64,000 nt of DNA from Larix kaempferi (taxonomy: Eukaryota > Streptophyta > Pinopsida > Pinales > Pinaceae). Shown here piece by piece: positions 11,654-24,229 of the stretch. Location: positions 7,152,501 to 7,216,500 of the forward strand of contig BSBM01001067.1 in assembly GCA_027924585.1 (NCBI GenBank), read 5' to 3'. The notes under the pieces were generated by a model. It worked only from the letters and a program-made list of their open reading frames with translations. It was not told the origin of the DNA and made no database searches. The position numbers were made by a program, and so were the translations under genes. Every line of letters starts with the position of its first letter. The first letter of the stretch is position 1.

Positions 11654-12182
11654 TGAAGAATCTGAAAAAAATGGATTTAAGTGCTCACTGAGGAGTCACG
11701 TCCAGAAAATACAGATTCAAAAATAAACTCTGTTTGAAAATCTGATCAGTGATTATCAACTATAGCTTATGAGAAAACAAAAGTAAAACTCAGATATCAA
11801 ATTCAGGAAATCATTGTCAAAACATTTATTCCAAAACAGTAAACAAGGGTACAAAGTATGTCTATTACAAAACAATAAAAAACAGAGTATGCTCTGTTTT
11901 CACACAGAAAATTTCAGACTAGTCTCTGTTACAGTGCACAAGTAACGAAACTTAACTTTATCACTACAAAACTCACTAAAAAAACCTTATGATAAACAAG
12001 AATTACATTCTCTATAAATAGAGTTTGATGGGCTTTAATTCAGTGAATGCAAATGAAAACGTGGAGATTTAAGAGGATAAACGTGGCAATTTCATAACGA
12101 CAAATGGCAGATACAATTATTCGAAGAAGAGGCTCCTCCAGCTGTCACAGGCATGCTGAAAAATTAGGCATTAGTTGCTTAA
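11654..12182 (-). repeat. 5' LTR of the copia element
   Basis: 529 bp, aligned end to end with 7036-7558. Its outer terminus has decayed (minus-strand TTAAGC instead of TGAAGG), but the AAAAT duplication right after it confirms the edge. Confidence 0.93.
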
Positions 12183-12187
12183 AAAAT

Positions 12188-13755
12188 TACTGTGTACTCA
12201 GTGTAGCATTACTTGAGCAGTATGAGTTTTCCCTGCCCCTGTGAGTAGTAGTCCCCTTTCCTGTGTAAACTTCCTAGCGTGGTGGGGTCTCCTGTGTATA
12301 AGATATTGTGAATCGGAACCTCCTAGGCGTAGGGTATTTAGAACTGGTCACGTAGAGCTCCATCATGTTCCGTAGCGGTAAGCTATGGTGCCATCGCGAA
12401 GGTTGGTTCCTTCTTCTCTTGTCCAAGATCGACTGTCTTACTTCATGGGCAGGGTACAAGTAGAGGAAAAAATAAATAAAATCCACATCAACATCACCAA
12501 CACCATCCAAATCCAAATCATTTCAATTTACTTCTTTTTCTTTGCCTCCTCCCTTGCTAGGATACTTTTTTGTGTCTGTGTTAAAGGTGCCAGCTAGGTA
12601 GCTAGGGTTTACGGAATTCCCCAGACAATGAGAAGAGGAAGGAGATAAGGCCCCCATCACTGGCCGAGAGGATAAGGCCCCTTTAAACCCTCCATACCCG
12701 ATAGAGATTTACCCCTAGAAATGGAGAGGATAAGGTCCCATCGACGCATACCTGAGTCACCTTCACAGCATGTAACATCCACCCAAAACGGTATACGGTA
12801 TGGTAAATGTGTTCGAGTTCTTTTCTATTACGAATTATAGCCTCAGTGGTTATTATCATCTCATTACCCTCAATACTATCCCACATGGGCCTAAGTAATA
12901 GCTTCAGTGCATACGTTTTTTTCTTTACTAATAATATAAGTTCTCTTAGTGTTTATCTAAGTATCTTGTGTTTACGCATTTAATTCTCTATAGTCCTTCA
13001 CTGGTACTATACCTATATAGTCTCCTCAGTATCAGTATATTCACTATACCTGACGCATCAGTGGTCTCCTCTCTGTTATAGTCGCCTCAACTACCCCCAC
13101 AAGAATAATGATATAATTGGGTAGCATTTACAATTTCAATCCAGGGAATTCAAAACGAATGGCAGAATGGTGAGTAGGTAGAATAATGCATAGGATAAAA
13201 GACAACCAAAACGCCCAGCTTTTCCGGATTGTTATTTTGGCAAATTTGTAATTTCTGCAATATGGATTTCCTGTTTTAGACAAACTGTGCAATTTTAAAA
13301 CTACCCAGATAGCGGAAATTGCGATCAAAACACTCCAAATTGCGATCAGAACACTCCAAATTGCTATTTTAATAAAAATTGCTTTGTCGGATTCCGATAA
13401 ATCGAGGGCATTTTGGTAAGCCTCCTATAACCTATCCCCCAGTGATAACCTTGAATCTCCCCCAACCGGGCGAGGGAACAAGCGACGCCACCTCTCATGT
13501 CATGTGCATAAAGTATAAACTTCTTTCTGGATTTGATATGGCCAGATAGGCGCCTATAGAAATTGCACGACACTGAGTGCCAATTATTCCTTCCTCCATC
13601 CATGATGACCTCCATCCATCAATCTAGTGAGCAAGCATGAAGGGGCTGAACAAAAAAGCAAATGATTTCATCCCAGAAACCATAGAGAAACGTCTGGAAA
13701 TGCCAAAATTTATAAATAAAAACATTCCTTTCTCTCGCGTATGGTGCCAACTTGG

Positions 13756-13795
<40 letters not shown>

Positions 13796-15244
13796 ATGAT
13801 AAGAACTTGGCTTAATCTCTTCTGGTGGAACATGGGGGACCTCACTCTATCTTTTAAATCCAGTTCGCAAGCAAGCCCTCACCTCTTCGCTTCTCTTCTC
13901 CCAGCCCCAGCCATCCCAATTGATCAGCTATAGTGAAAAAGGGTAAGTCTCTAAAGCCCGCCCGATCTAAACCAACTTCAGGAATTGGCATTCCCTCACA
14001 TATTGAGGCACCTGGTTTTGAGCTGGGACAAAAAGAATTAGAAATAAGAATAAGGTTACTAAGAATGGTCTCATTGGATATTCTCCACTAAATTTGAAGT
14101 GGGATACCGGAACAAGAATAAGAATAATAAAGTAAGGCATGGAGTAGAATGAATCATATCCTATCCATAAGTGTCTTCAGACAAGTCCCTTTGCATATAA
14201 AACAGAAGGCACGGAGTGGAAGAATCTAATCCCATTGGGGATGAATATGCAATTTGGGGTTGGTCAAGATAAAAAGCGCTCCCAAACGAGTATTGAATAA
14301 TCAGTTCAATCAATAGTGCAAGCCCTTTTTTAATCCTCGCCATGACTTTACATTGAATTTGCATGACTTTTTCTCAACCTTTTTCCAGCCATCCCTTATA
14401 GGGCTCTAGATACGTTTTGTTTTGATTTGCATTGTGGTATTGCATACCACTGCTTGTGCTTTTTGAGCATAATGTCCATTGCAGTTTTGCCTTTGTTGCT
14501 TAATGTTTATGTATTCTTTAGATAGCTTCTTGCTTTTTCATCTATTGCTTCTATATTTAAGAGCCCTATCCTTAGAGGAAACCTAATAATGAGTGTCTCC
14601 ATCCCGCACATCTCTTTTTTGCATTTATTTTTGTATTGGTATGTTTTGTGTGCTTGGAACATAGTTGTATGCCATGCAACACTTATTTTATCTACCATAT
14701 TATGGAATTATTTTATTCTTTTTAGGCTTTTCTAATATGAAAAAGACAAAAAATCAAATATTTATATAAAAAAGAAAGAAGAAAGAATTCAGGTCTACAT
14801 TTTTGTTTGTGGCAACAATTGTGTCACCCTTGAACAAAGCACCAATTTTGAGTCTTCTTAACAACTTGGGCATTAGTATTTCTTTAGGATCTGAAACATG
14901 ATTTTTTGAGTTTTACTCCTCTGATTGGTTACTCTTCCAATCACTGTGAAAAATATGTTAATGCCTCCTATATTGCAGATTTGTATCATTGTTTCCTTTT
15001 TGCATCAAATGCTGCACAAGTCACCACTATGTCATACTCATGTTCAAGGGTTGTCTTTAGCCTATATTGGCCATTCCTAAAAAAAATTGACCATCCAGAT
15101 CATCCTTCCCTATTGTCAAGAATGTCTCAATTATATCATTACTAGCATCCTTTTCTTAGATTAGTATAGAAGGTCCCCATTGGCTTCTCATTAGTAGATA
15201 ATCTATTATTGACTACAACACATTGCTATGAGAGATTAACCCAG
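12188..15244. other. Spacer without a recognised gene
   Basis: No protein domain is seen on either strand. Minor structure: a 21-bp motif gcgatca.aacactccaaat twice in a row at 13321-13361, and the (AT)16 tract at 13759-13790. A CT-rich stretch near 13885-13920 is followed by a consensus donor-like gggtaagtct (about 13949), which could be an untranslated first exon, but no coding exon follows that I can support. Confidence 0.5.
13759..13790. repeat. (AT)16 microsatellite
   Basis: Uninterrupted alternating at over 32 bases. Confidence 0.97.
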
Positions 15245-15249
15245 AGTAG

Positions 15250-16570
15250 TGTCACGTCCCCTCCCGTGGACCCAATTCAAGGAAGGGAACATGATGCCAA
15301 TCTTTGGGGCATTTACATAAACTCAACCCGATTCATTAGATTCATACGAATTAAAACCAATGTGTGAAGATGCAATTCAACAAACATGCACAGTGGAAAT
15401 AAAAAAATCGTCCACACACATTTCATATGCATACAACATATCAATACAATCATCAAATTATAACATTTCAGAAGTAAAACACATAGACATAGAAACACTT
15501 ATCTTTCTAGTGAAATGGTCTCAAGCAACTAGCTATGTCGTTGCAATGTTCCACCCAACCATAGGCCAGTTGTGTTCATCAATTCTCTCAACACAACTGC
15601 CACCCCCCGAGCTAGGCATGATTCTTACAAGGAAAAGGGGACATCCAAGCTCATTCACAACCAATTAATCATTTCATTTGAGCCAAGCCAGTCCACAACT
15701 GGGTTTATCAGGCTACATTTGAACCCTGGATGCTTGCACTCAAGCTCAAGCCAAAACAATGGATTTACCAACAGGATGGCCATGTGTTTTCCCCAAATCG
15801 TTTCCAGCAAAAAACAAATTATGGGATGGGGAAAAACATTCACAAGGAGGAAAATGATTTATCCCCAACTATCTAAGCATTTAACATCCAAAACGGTCTC
15901 TATGGAACCCCAATTCGATTCCCCCTTACTCCCCACTAGTATACAACACAAAAACGCCCTTCTCCCAGCTGAGAATGAAGGAAAACATAGAAAAACATGG
16001 CTGGAAAATGCCCAGGTAGCTCCAAACTCGTGAGGGAGGGAAACTGCTTCATGGATAATGGCTTGGGAAGCAATGCATGGCTCTTTTCTTGCCCTAGAAG
16101 CAAAACGTGATTTTCCATGAAGGGTGGCTTGCCTATACCCGAATTTGGACAACCATACCTCCCATTCCCCAAGGCATTAACTACCTCAACCAACTCTTGG
16201 GAGAAATGAATGATTGGGTACAAAAGTAAACCTGGATCGTTGAGGGTTTATGGGTCCTCTCACTGACATTTGGCTTGACTTGATTGGATCCAAGGTTTGA
16301 ATGTTTCCCTCCCCATTCCTTGTAAAATCATTCCCCCCTCTCTTGTTGCATGGCATAGCTAGTTGTGGGTATTTTATTAAATGCATATTTACAATTCCCA
16401 TGGCTCACTAGCACACGGGTAGCATAATATCAAATACTTTCCTCTTCAAGGTCGAGCGTTCACTAGCGAGGCCTTGGCCTTGAGCTCCACTCTAGGAATC
16501 ATACATAATATGCATACAATATTTACATTATATCCCAAAATATTACAAGGGTCAAAATGGGGACATGACA
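15250..16570 (-). repeat. 3' LTR of element L
   Basis: Begins tgtcacgtcccctccc and ends ggggacatgaca on the plus strand; pairs with 22905-24224 over its whole length. Confidence 0.96.
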
Positions 16571-16585
16571 TTCCCCTCCCCTTGG
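16571..16585 (-). promoter_or_regulatory. Polypurine tract of element L
   Basis: The minus strand reads CCAAGGGGAGGGGAA directly before the 3' LTR. This primes plus-strand DNA synthesis. The 13-mer AAGGGGAGGGGAA is identical to the one at 27511-27523. Confidence 0.9.
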
Positions 16586-16739
16586 AATAACACCGTCCTC
16601 GGTGTTCCAATACCTAGGAATACATACACGCTTTATATATGTTTAAAATTCACAAAATGTGGCAGGTTTGTCTTGCATTTCACCCTTTACTTGGGTTTTC
16701 AGGACCAAGTCCTTTGGCCTTCACAAACTGCTCCTGCTG

Positions 16740-16913
16740 GCTTTGATCTTACATCTCTGCAGGTGGGCATTGCTCCATAGCAATCATTTCCTTTTATTTA
16801 CCTTCCCGCTGATCTACAAGTATAGAATTTCATGGATGCCATCTTTCTTGCTGTCTTGGTAGCTATTTGAGGAAGATTTTCATCCAAAATAATAGCTTTT
16901 GGCTTGCTGCTAT
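16740..16913 (-). pseudogene. Relic of the small Gag-like ORF in element L
   Basis: The minus strand from 16913 lines up with the ORF at 27064-27423: GCAGCAAGCCAAAAGCTATT against GCAGACCAAAGGCTGTTGG, then TGGATGAAAATCTTCCTCAA against TGGATGAAAACCTTATGCAA. The start codon position is ATA instead of ATG, and at least one small deletion shifts the frame, so no product can be made. The alignment fades after about 60 codons and the zinc-knuckle part is not recognisable here. It lies in the same place relative to the purine tract as in the related copy. Confidence 0.6.
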
Positions 16914-19900
16914 GATTAGTGTGCACAACTGGCTCTCACTTTTCTCACTAGCAACACTTGGATGGTACTAGATGCACTCAATGGCTTTCAATGTACCACC
17001 TGTGAGACTCATCATGGAAATTCCTGTTATGACAAGCATAACACAATATTAAAATTAGTCAATTGTTTTCCCAATTGACATGGAAAGTCCATTCTTCACT
17101 GATGAGACTTCCACACTATTCATGCTTTCCCAATGTACACATGAACTCATTCATGTTCATTCTCTCACGGGGAAATAACTATTTTAGTATTCACAATTCA
17201 TTTCAAGCAATTAATTACAATCTATTTTCAACCATGACATGCACTCAAAAATCCTCTGTTTCTGAAATGCATCAATCAAAAAGGAAAGAGAAGAGTAAGA
17301 TTTTCCCCCTCTTAGTCTTGTTCCAATCCGGAGCCACACCACCACTGTGGTTTCATGCTCCTTAGCCTTTTTTCACTTCAATGTGAATGCTTGAATTTCC
17401 CTTCTTGGCTATGACACTTAGTGTCTAAGGTCTGTCTAAGGATTTTCAACTAAGGAACCCTTCTCCATTGTTTCCTACAGAACCTTTGGTTGCTAGGTCC
17501 CACACATGTCCACTAGCACCATCTTTCATTACTGCTCGTACTGAGCTCTTTAGGACGGTCACATATCCACATGCATCCCTAGGATGCCTTCATAGTCCTT
17601 GCTTCCAGCAATACCTACACTCAAACATTGAATCAATTCACATGTTTAGTTTATTTTCGTAGGGTTTATCTCTAAACAAGAGTTTGAGAAATCACAACCA
17701 AATCATATACACATGTATACTCATAAGCAAGAAGCTACAAGATAACCAAATACTTATCTGTATTGGATGTCTTCGCTTTATTCCACAGGCTCCTTCTTTT
17801 CTTTATAAGCATTGGATTTCTCATGGATACAATAGCGAATTTTGGGATAGCACGTAGGCTACTCCACAATCATTCGAATGGCAATGCCAGACCAGTACGC
17901 CGACTGGTTTTATTAGTGTCAACATCAAGTGGTTAATGCTCCCACCAACTATTCTTTGAATTTATCAAGCATCAGTTACTCTCTGGATTTACCAAGAATT
18001 TTATGGCACCCGACCAGTTACTCTCTGGTTTACCAAGAATTTTATAGCGCCCAACCAGTTACTCTATGGTTTACCAAGAATTTTATAGCGCCTGACTAGT
18101 TACTCTCTGGTTTACCAAGAATTTTACAGTTCTTTCAGGGTCCTTTCTTTCTTGCAATGAAAAAGGTTTCCAACAAAGAAACAATAGTGTATCATCTTAG
18201 CTGTTAGAAGACTTATACCTTAAATATTCATTATTCCAAACAAGAACTAAATGAAAAATGAATACTTATTTGTATTGTGCGTTTCAATCTCTGGTCCACA
18301 GGGTCCTGCTTCTCTTTGCAAGCCTTGGGATCGCCTGCGGAACTGGATGCTGGCTAGCTCGAGGCCACTCCACGTCATCCAAATAATTATTTCCCGACCA
18401 GTTACTCTCTGGATTTACCAAGTGTTCATAGTGCTCAACCAGTTACTCTCTGGATTTACTAAGCACTGGTGGTGCCCAACCAGTCCCATACCTGGTTGGC
18501 CCTCTCCATTGCTAAGCCAACACATCCATCTGGCTCATTAGCCAATGAAAGGAAACCGCACCACCGACCATTATAGGTCAAGGCTCTACTATGGAGCCAC
18601 AGGAATCTCAGGGTTTTCAATCAGTCTCGGTACGCCACCTTACTACTGGCCCAATAAAGATGTTATTCCTTCATTAATATCACCACAGCCCTTTATACAC
18701 ACATCAATTCTTCACCCACACAAGGTGGGCACTCCTTCTCCTGTGCAAACCAATGGTTCCCTTTAGGAACTCTATAGGTGACTTTCTTGACTGCAAGCTA
18801 GCATGGCCCCACAATACCCACTCACACTACACAAGGATGATACCCCTTTTCTGCTACACAACTCCTTGGGCCTATCCATCCCTTCTAGTGTCTTTTAGTG
18901 TGAGCATAGAAAGGTTACCACTACACATACAGTCCTCTTGAGCACCCTTTCTTCACTTTTCCTCTGAACGTGCAACACCAAATTGCACCTGTGTAAGCCA
19001 ATAGCACAAGAAGGATAAGCAGGCTCATCAATATTGCTGCCCAAAAATTGTAACCAAATTTCATAACATTCACTATCAAGTATTGAAACACCAGGAATGC
19101 GTCCATTCCTTAGGGTGTAGTCAATATCGACAACCCTAACATAACCTGGCACCTGAAAGGTATGCATCCCTTTCCGATGTGAGCCATGTAGGCCCTAGTC
19201 ACACTCAAGCAGTCTGGAGTAATAATGAAATAATAAAACATATTCTGCATATTAACACTAGTAACCAGACATACATATTCTTTAGCTAGGGTTACAGAAT
19301 ACTCATTCGTTTAACAGATGTATCTTTTCTTCATTGGGAAAGAATGGGGGCTCCCTTTTCTGAGTCAATAAGTCCTTCGGTTTTCCACCCCAATCCTCTC
19401 ACGTTCCTTAACCCACACATGCCTTCTTGGCATAATTTTACTGTCTCACTCACATGCTTTACCAACATGTAGTTCGGCTGAGACATTATCAACATTTACA
19501 ATGGCGTTTCACCCGAAACCCATTTCCATAGCATGGGATCCTTCCCATCTAGTTTGGCTTCTGCAAGCCATCACACATGGTCTTCCTACAATGTGTCATC
19601 CTGGCACACTTATCAAATAGCCAAACAGTCAGCAACATTTAACAATAAACTTCAAATCTGATTGTTCCATCAACCAATCAATGTCATTAATAATTAAATT
19701 CAATATGAATTTGCAATTTTGTCTACTACAGAAATTGATTTGCTTAGCAATGAGGCTATCCTCATATTGTTTGGCTCTCGTAAGTGGTTTCACTCTGTCC
19801 ATTATGGTTTCACCCTTGCTACCATACATGAACATCCACCTACAACATGTCCTCCTGAAACAATTTTATATAAGCTAAACAGTCATTAGCAATTATTAGC

Positions 19901-22291
19901 AAAATTTCAAATTTGTTTTCCTACAGAAATTAGATTTGCCACCATGAGATTATTCTCATAAATGTAAATTAGACAATTTTCAGATCTATTTTATGCATAA
20001 GTTAAATTTCACAACCATGAGAACCTTCTCATAACCTTTGGCTTTTCCACATGGTAGATCCCGGTCTTTACTATGGACTTATCCTCATTGCCATACGCAA
20101 GACTTTTCTACCTGAAATCTGAACTTCAATCAGCCAAACACGTTGTGAGTATATATGCATATAATCTTTTCATTGCTACAATAGTCACTGAAGTGATCTC
20201 AAAATTATAACTCTCAATAATTCAAACACTTTCAGCTATTACATTCGAAATGCAATGAAATATATATACATCTGTACAGGCATCATTATCATAATAATTT
20301 AATTGCTAGACACATCCCCATTATCCGTGCAATTTAAATAACTATAAATACTCATTACTTCACATTTCATGCAAATCTGTCCTTCCAACAGAGCACTCTG
20401 GTAGCCCATCAACATGACTACCTTCTTCATGCAATCATTCTCCTGCATTCATAGCAGCTCATGAAACGATCTCAGAATTACCTCTAATTCATCATTTCAC
20501 CCATTATCTAATTGCATTGAAACATATATATATATATCACAACCATGCATCCACACAATGCATCTCAACATGTGCACCTGCACATATGCACACACATTCA
20601 CAACATTTACACAATATTTTGATGTGCATTCACTTAATGCATAACCCCTCAATACAACCTTTCATTAATCCAGGAATACTATGCATTCCAACATATTATG
20701 GCCTAACAATGGTTGTCTCATATGGCATGTACTACCACAACATGACTATAAGTATCTACTTTCTTTGGTTGTTAAAATCACAACTAATATTCACAAATGG
20801 CATGATATATTTTCATATGAATGCATTGAGGTTTCTAAGAAACTATAGGGTGTAAGGTTCCCTGCCTTCACTTACCCACACCTCACCATACTTGGTAGGT
20901 TGAAATTCACCTTCAGGCACTCAATACCACATGCAAACCAAATCAACATAGTTTAAACATAGTTGAAGAGACCTTACCAAATCCTCTTTCAACATTCATG
21001 TAATTAAGCACAAATAACCATTACTTGCATGGCTATCGTTAACATCGCTTGATGTTACCTGATCAGTTGGCCTCTTACCAATGCTACATAGTCCTTTTTT
21101 CAACCTCATGATCATAGATTTGTTGCCCCATTTTTTCCTCATAAGGTTGTTGGTCATATGCAACAACATCATCCTCATCTTTAGCCATGCTTCGGTTGCC
21201 TTTGGTCCTACAACCAATGAGAACACAACTAATTATTATCAACCACAATAATTATCTTAAGTGGATCATTACATATGTAAAACCTCACTATTTTACCAAT
21301 ATGCAATATCATATACATTCAAAAATATTTTCACATGCACTGTGCAATGTTTATTAATATGCCATCTAGTGCATATTCATCTTATCTATCTAATCTCTTG
21401 CATTTTCAATCATGCTTCTATGGTCTGATTAGTACAACCATTATCAACGACATTACTGGTGATCAACCATAGGCAATACCATTAATGGGCTATTGCATGT
21501 GTAACTTTCACTACCTTTACCCATATGCAACATCATGCTCATGCATAAGCAATTCACATGCAATGTGCAATGATTCTTTAATCATGCCCACTAATTCATA
21601 TTTAATCTGCTACTCTCTTGCATTTCCTATGCCATAATTTTGAGTATACAAAACTCATGAAATATAAATACAATAGCAAGAGAGGAGTTAAGGAATTCTC
21701 CCTTTTCAATTTCCTCATTGTAACATGGAATTTTCCCTTTCACATCATAGCTGATCCAATTTCATGGGCTCTCTACCATGCACACAAGCAATCATTAGCT
21801 ATGATCTTCTCACAAATTGGAAATTCAATATATACATGCGTGTATAACATTCATTCTTGCTATTTTCCAAACATGCAGTTCTTATGCTATAAACATAAAT
21901 AGTTTAAGGTGAGGAATTCCTCTCTTATCAATGTTGCTTTAATGCTCCCATTGCTCTTCCGCAATGCATATTATAGACAATTAATCTCAATAAGGATTCC
22001 AAAAACCTTCCATGCAATTCCTGCTTCTCATCCCAAGCATAGAGAATGCATTTCACACTTTAAATGACTGTCTCCGGGGGATGACGGCGGTCAAGGGGTC
22101 TTGCCCCCTTGTGACTTGTGAATTCTCCTCCGACCTGTTTCGGAGCAAATCACCGAGTTATGCTGACCAGTGAACTCATCTATCTCCTCCGACCCGTTTT
22201 GGAGCAACTCATTGAGCTCTGCTGATCGGTGAACTCGTCTATCTCTTTCGATTTGTTGCGAAGCAACTCACCCACTTCCACTGATCGCTTC
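16914..22291. other. Noncoding interior of element L
   Basis: About 5.4 kb with only short, motif-free reading frames. Two parts match the plus-strand relative when reversed: 16990-17440 pairs with about 26560-27050, and 19020-19110 with about 26090-26165. A 41-42-bp repeat cluster lies at 17971-18133, with further copies at 18391-18485. The rest shows nothing I can name. Confidence 0.6.
17971..18133. repeat. 41-42-bp tandem repeat, about four copies
   Basis: The core cagttactctctggtttacc followed by aagaattttatagcgcc recurs at 17971, 18012, 18053 and 18095. Two more diverged copies lie at 18391-18485. Confidence 0.9.
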
Positions 22292-22424
22292 GGCACAAAC
22301 TCGTCAGTTCTCTCCGATCACTTCGACACAAACTCGTTAGTTCTCGCCAACCACTTTGGTGCAAACTCGCCAGTTCTCGCCGACCATTTCGGCGCAAACT
22401 TGCCAGTTCTCGCCGATCTGTTTC
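22292..22424. repeat. 33-bp tandem repeat in the 5' leader of element L
   Basis: The unit g.c.caaactcgycagttct followed by c.ccgaycacttc starts at 22292, 22325, 22358 and 22391, an exact 33-bp period. Looser relatives of the same phrase continue from about 22090 to 22760. Because 33 is a multiple of three, frames stay open on both strands here without being genes. Confidence 0.88.
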
Positions 22425-22889
22425 GGAGAATTTTTCCTTTTTCGCCGAAATTTTCCTTCTTTTTTGACGAACTTATTGATTTTCTATCGATTGTTTCGGT
22501 GCAACTCGCAAACTTGAGCCGGCCGTTTCGGCAGAACTCGAAATCTTGCGCCGACACAGACTTAGCAGGAAACTAAAAAAAAAAACACTTAGAAAATTTT
22601 GAAATTTTTCATTATTTTCCCTGGCACTTCCGTAAACTTCGTCAGCGCAACTCAGTGAGATTCAGTGACTGTTTTGGTGCAACTCAGTGAGATTCACCGA
22701 AACGCATCGCCGCAATCTTGTCGGCGCAACTTGGTGAGATTCACCGACAAAGTCTTAGCAGAAAGCTCAGAAATACTTAGAAAAATTTGAAAAATTTGAA
22801 TTTTTTTTAATGATCAGTGTTGAGCAGGAGGAATACCTACCTCTGCAGGTTGCCTGATTTGGCCCATTAGGCCCATTGTTGTAGCCTAC

Positions 22890-22901
22890 GCTCTGATACC
22901 A
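22890..22901 (-). promoter_or_regulatory. Primer-binding site of element L
   Basis: gctctgatacca is the complement of TGGTATCAGAGC, three bases from the LTR edge at 22905. Confidence 0.93.
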
Positions 22902-22904
22902 TTC

Positions 22905-24224
22905 TGTCACGTCCCCTCCCATGGACCCAATTCGAGGAAGGGAACATGATTCCAATCTCTAGGGCGTTTACATAAATTCAACCCGATTCATTAGATTCAT
23001 ACGAATTAAAACCAATGTGTGCAGATGCAATTCAACAAACATGCACAGCGGAAATAAACAAATCATCCACACACATTTCATATGCATACAACATATCAAT
23101 ACAATCATCAAATTATAACATTTCAGAAGTAAAACACATAGATAGAGAAACAATTATCTTTACGGTGAAATGGTCCCAAGCAACTAGCTATGTCGCTGCA
23201 ACGTTCCACCCAACCATAGGCCAGTTGTGTTCATCAATTCTCTCAACACAACTTCCACCTCCGAGCTGGACATGATTCTTACAAGGAAAAAGAGACATTC
23301 AAGCTCATTCACAGCCAATTAATCATTTCATCTGAGCCAATCCAGTCCACAACTGGGTTTATCAGGCTACATTTGAACCCTGGATGCTTGCACTAAAGCT
23401 CAAGCCAAAACAATGGATTTACCAACAGGATGGCCATGGGTTTTCCCCAAATCGTTTCCATCCAAAAACAAATTGTGGGATTGGGGAAAACATTCACACG
23501 GAGGAAAACGATTTATCCCCAACTATCTAAGCATTTAACAACCAAAACGGTCTCTATGGAACCCCAATTTGATTAGCCCTTCCTCCCCATTGGTATACAA
23601 CACAAAAATTCCCTTCTCCCAGATGAGAATGAAGGAAAACACAGAAAAACATGGTTGGAAAACGCCCAGGTAGCTCCAAACTCGCGAGGGAGGGAAACTG
23701 CTTCATGGATAATGGATTGTTAAGCAATTCATGGTTCTTTTCTTGCCCCAGAAGCAAAACATGATTTTCCATGAAGGGTGGCTTACCCATACCCGAATTT
23801 GGACAACCATACCTCCCATTCCCCAAGGCATTAACTACCTCAAACAACTCTTGGGAGAAATGAATGATTGGGTACAAAAGTCAACCTGGGTAGTTGAGGG
23901 TTCATGGGTCCTCTCATTGACATTTGGCTTGAATTGATTGGCTCCAAGGTTTGAATGTTTCCCTCCTAATTCCTTGTAAAATCATGCTCCCATCTCTTGT
24001 TACATGGCAAAGCTAGTTGTGGGTATTTTATTAAATGCATATTTACAATTCCCATGGCTCACTAGCACATGGGTAGCATAATATCAAACACTTTCCTCTT
24101 CAAGGTCGAGCGTTCACTAGCGGGGACTTGGCCTTGAGGTCCACGTTAGGAATCATACATAATATGCATACAATATTTACATTATAGCCCAAAATATCAC
24201 AAGGGTCAAAATGGGGACATGACA
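22905..24224 (-). repeat. 5' LTR of element L
   Basis: 1320 bp; the copy next to the primer-binding site, hence the 5' LTR on the minus strand. The AGTAG duplication follows at 24225. Confidence 0.96.
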
Positions 24225-24229
24225 AGTAG

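Larger units (their letters stand above)
7036..12182 (-). mobile_element. Complete, inactivated Ty1/copia retrotransposon
   Basis: Two LTRs (7036-7558 and 11654-12182) flank gag, protease, integrase, RT and RNase H in the copia order, all on the minus strand. The target duplication AAAAT is perfect (7031-7035 and 12183-12187). The primer-binding site is at 11640-11651, and a purine tract (complement AAGGGGAAG, near 7560-7568) lies inside the 3' LTR. The LTRs are about 90% alike by eye. The polyprotein is broken by stops and frameshifts, and the first integrase aspartate is lost, so the element cannot move by itself. Confidence 0.95.
15250..24224 (-). mobile_element. 9-kb LTR retroelement without an intact ORF (LARD-like), element L
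   Basis: LTRs of 1321 bp (15250-16570) and 1320 bp (22905-24224) have TGTCA/TGACA ends and perfect AGTAG target duplications (15245-15249 and 24225-24229). The primer-binding site beside the right LTR and the purine tract beside the left LTR both give minus orientation. The 6.3-kb interior has no RT, integrase, protease or RNase H match. The minus strand just before the purine tract can be read NTEDGVIPRGGE, similar to the end of Ty3/gypsy polyproteins, so a gypsy origin is likely. LTRs are roughly 94% alike over the parts I compared. Confidence 0.93.

Noticed and set aside
13885-13960. CT-rich leader and donor site as the first exon of a host gene
   Set aside because: No coding exon or acceptor with protein-like sequence follows within the next kilobase; a donor match alone is too common.
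17971-18133. Regular repeats considered as a CRISPR array
   Set aside because: Units are joined head to tail without unique spacers, in a plant retroelement. The same holds for 44808-45140.
18895-19167. 90-codon minus-strand ORF in the interior of element L
   Set aside because: Its sequence partly recurs near 26090-26165, but the frame is not kept there, so coding is unlikely.
22229-22576. 115-codon plus-strand ORF and 79-codon minus-strand ORF with repeated phrases
   Set aside because: Both result from the 33-bp repeat in the leader of element L and have no domain.
22890-22901. tRNA-Met-like 12-mers at several places considered as tRNA genes
   Set aside because: Only the 12 bases complementary to the tRNA 3' end are present; each lies next to an LTR edge and works as a primer-binding site.
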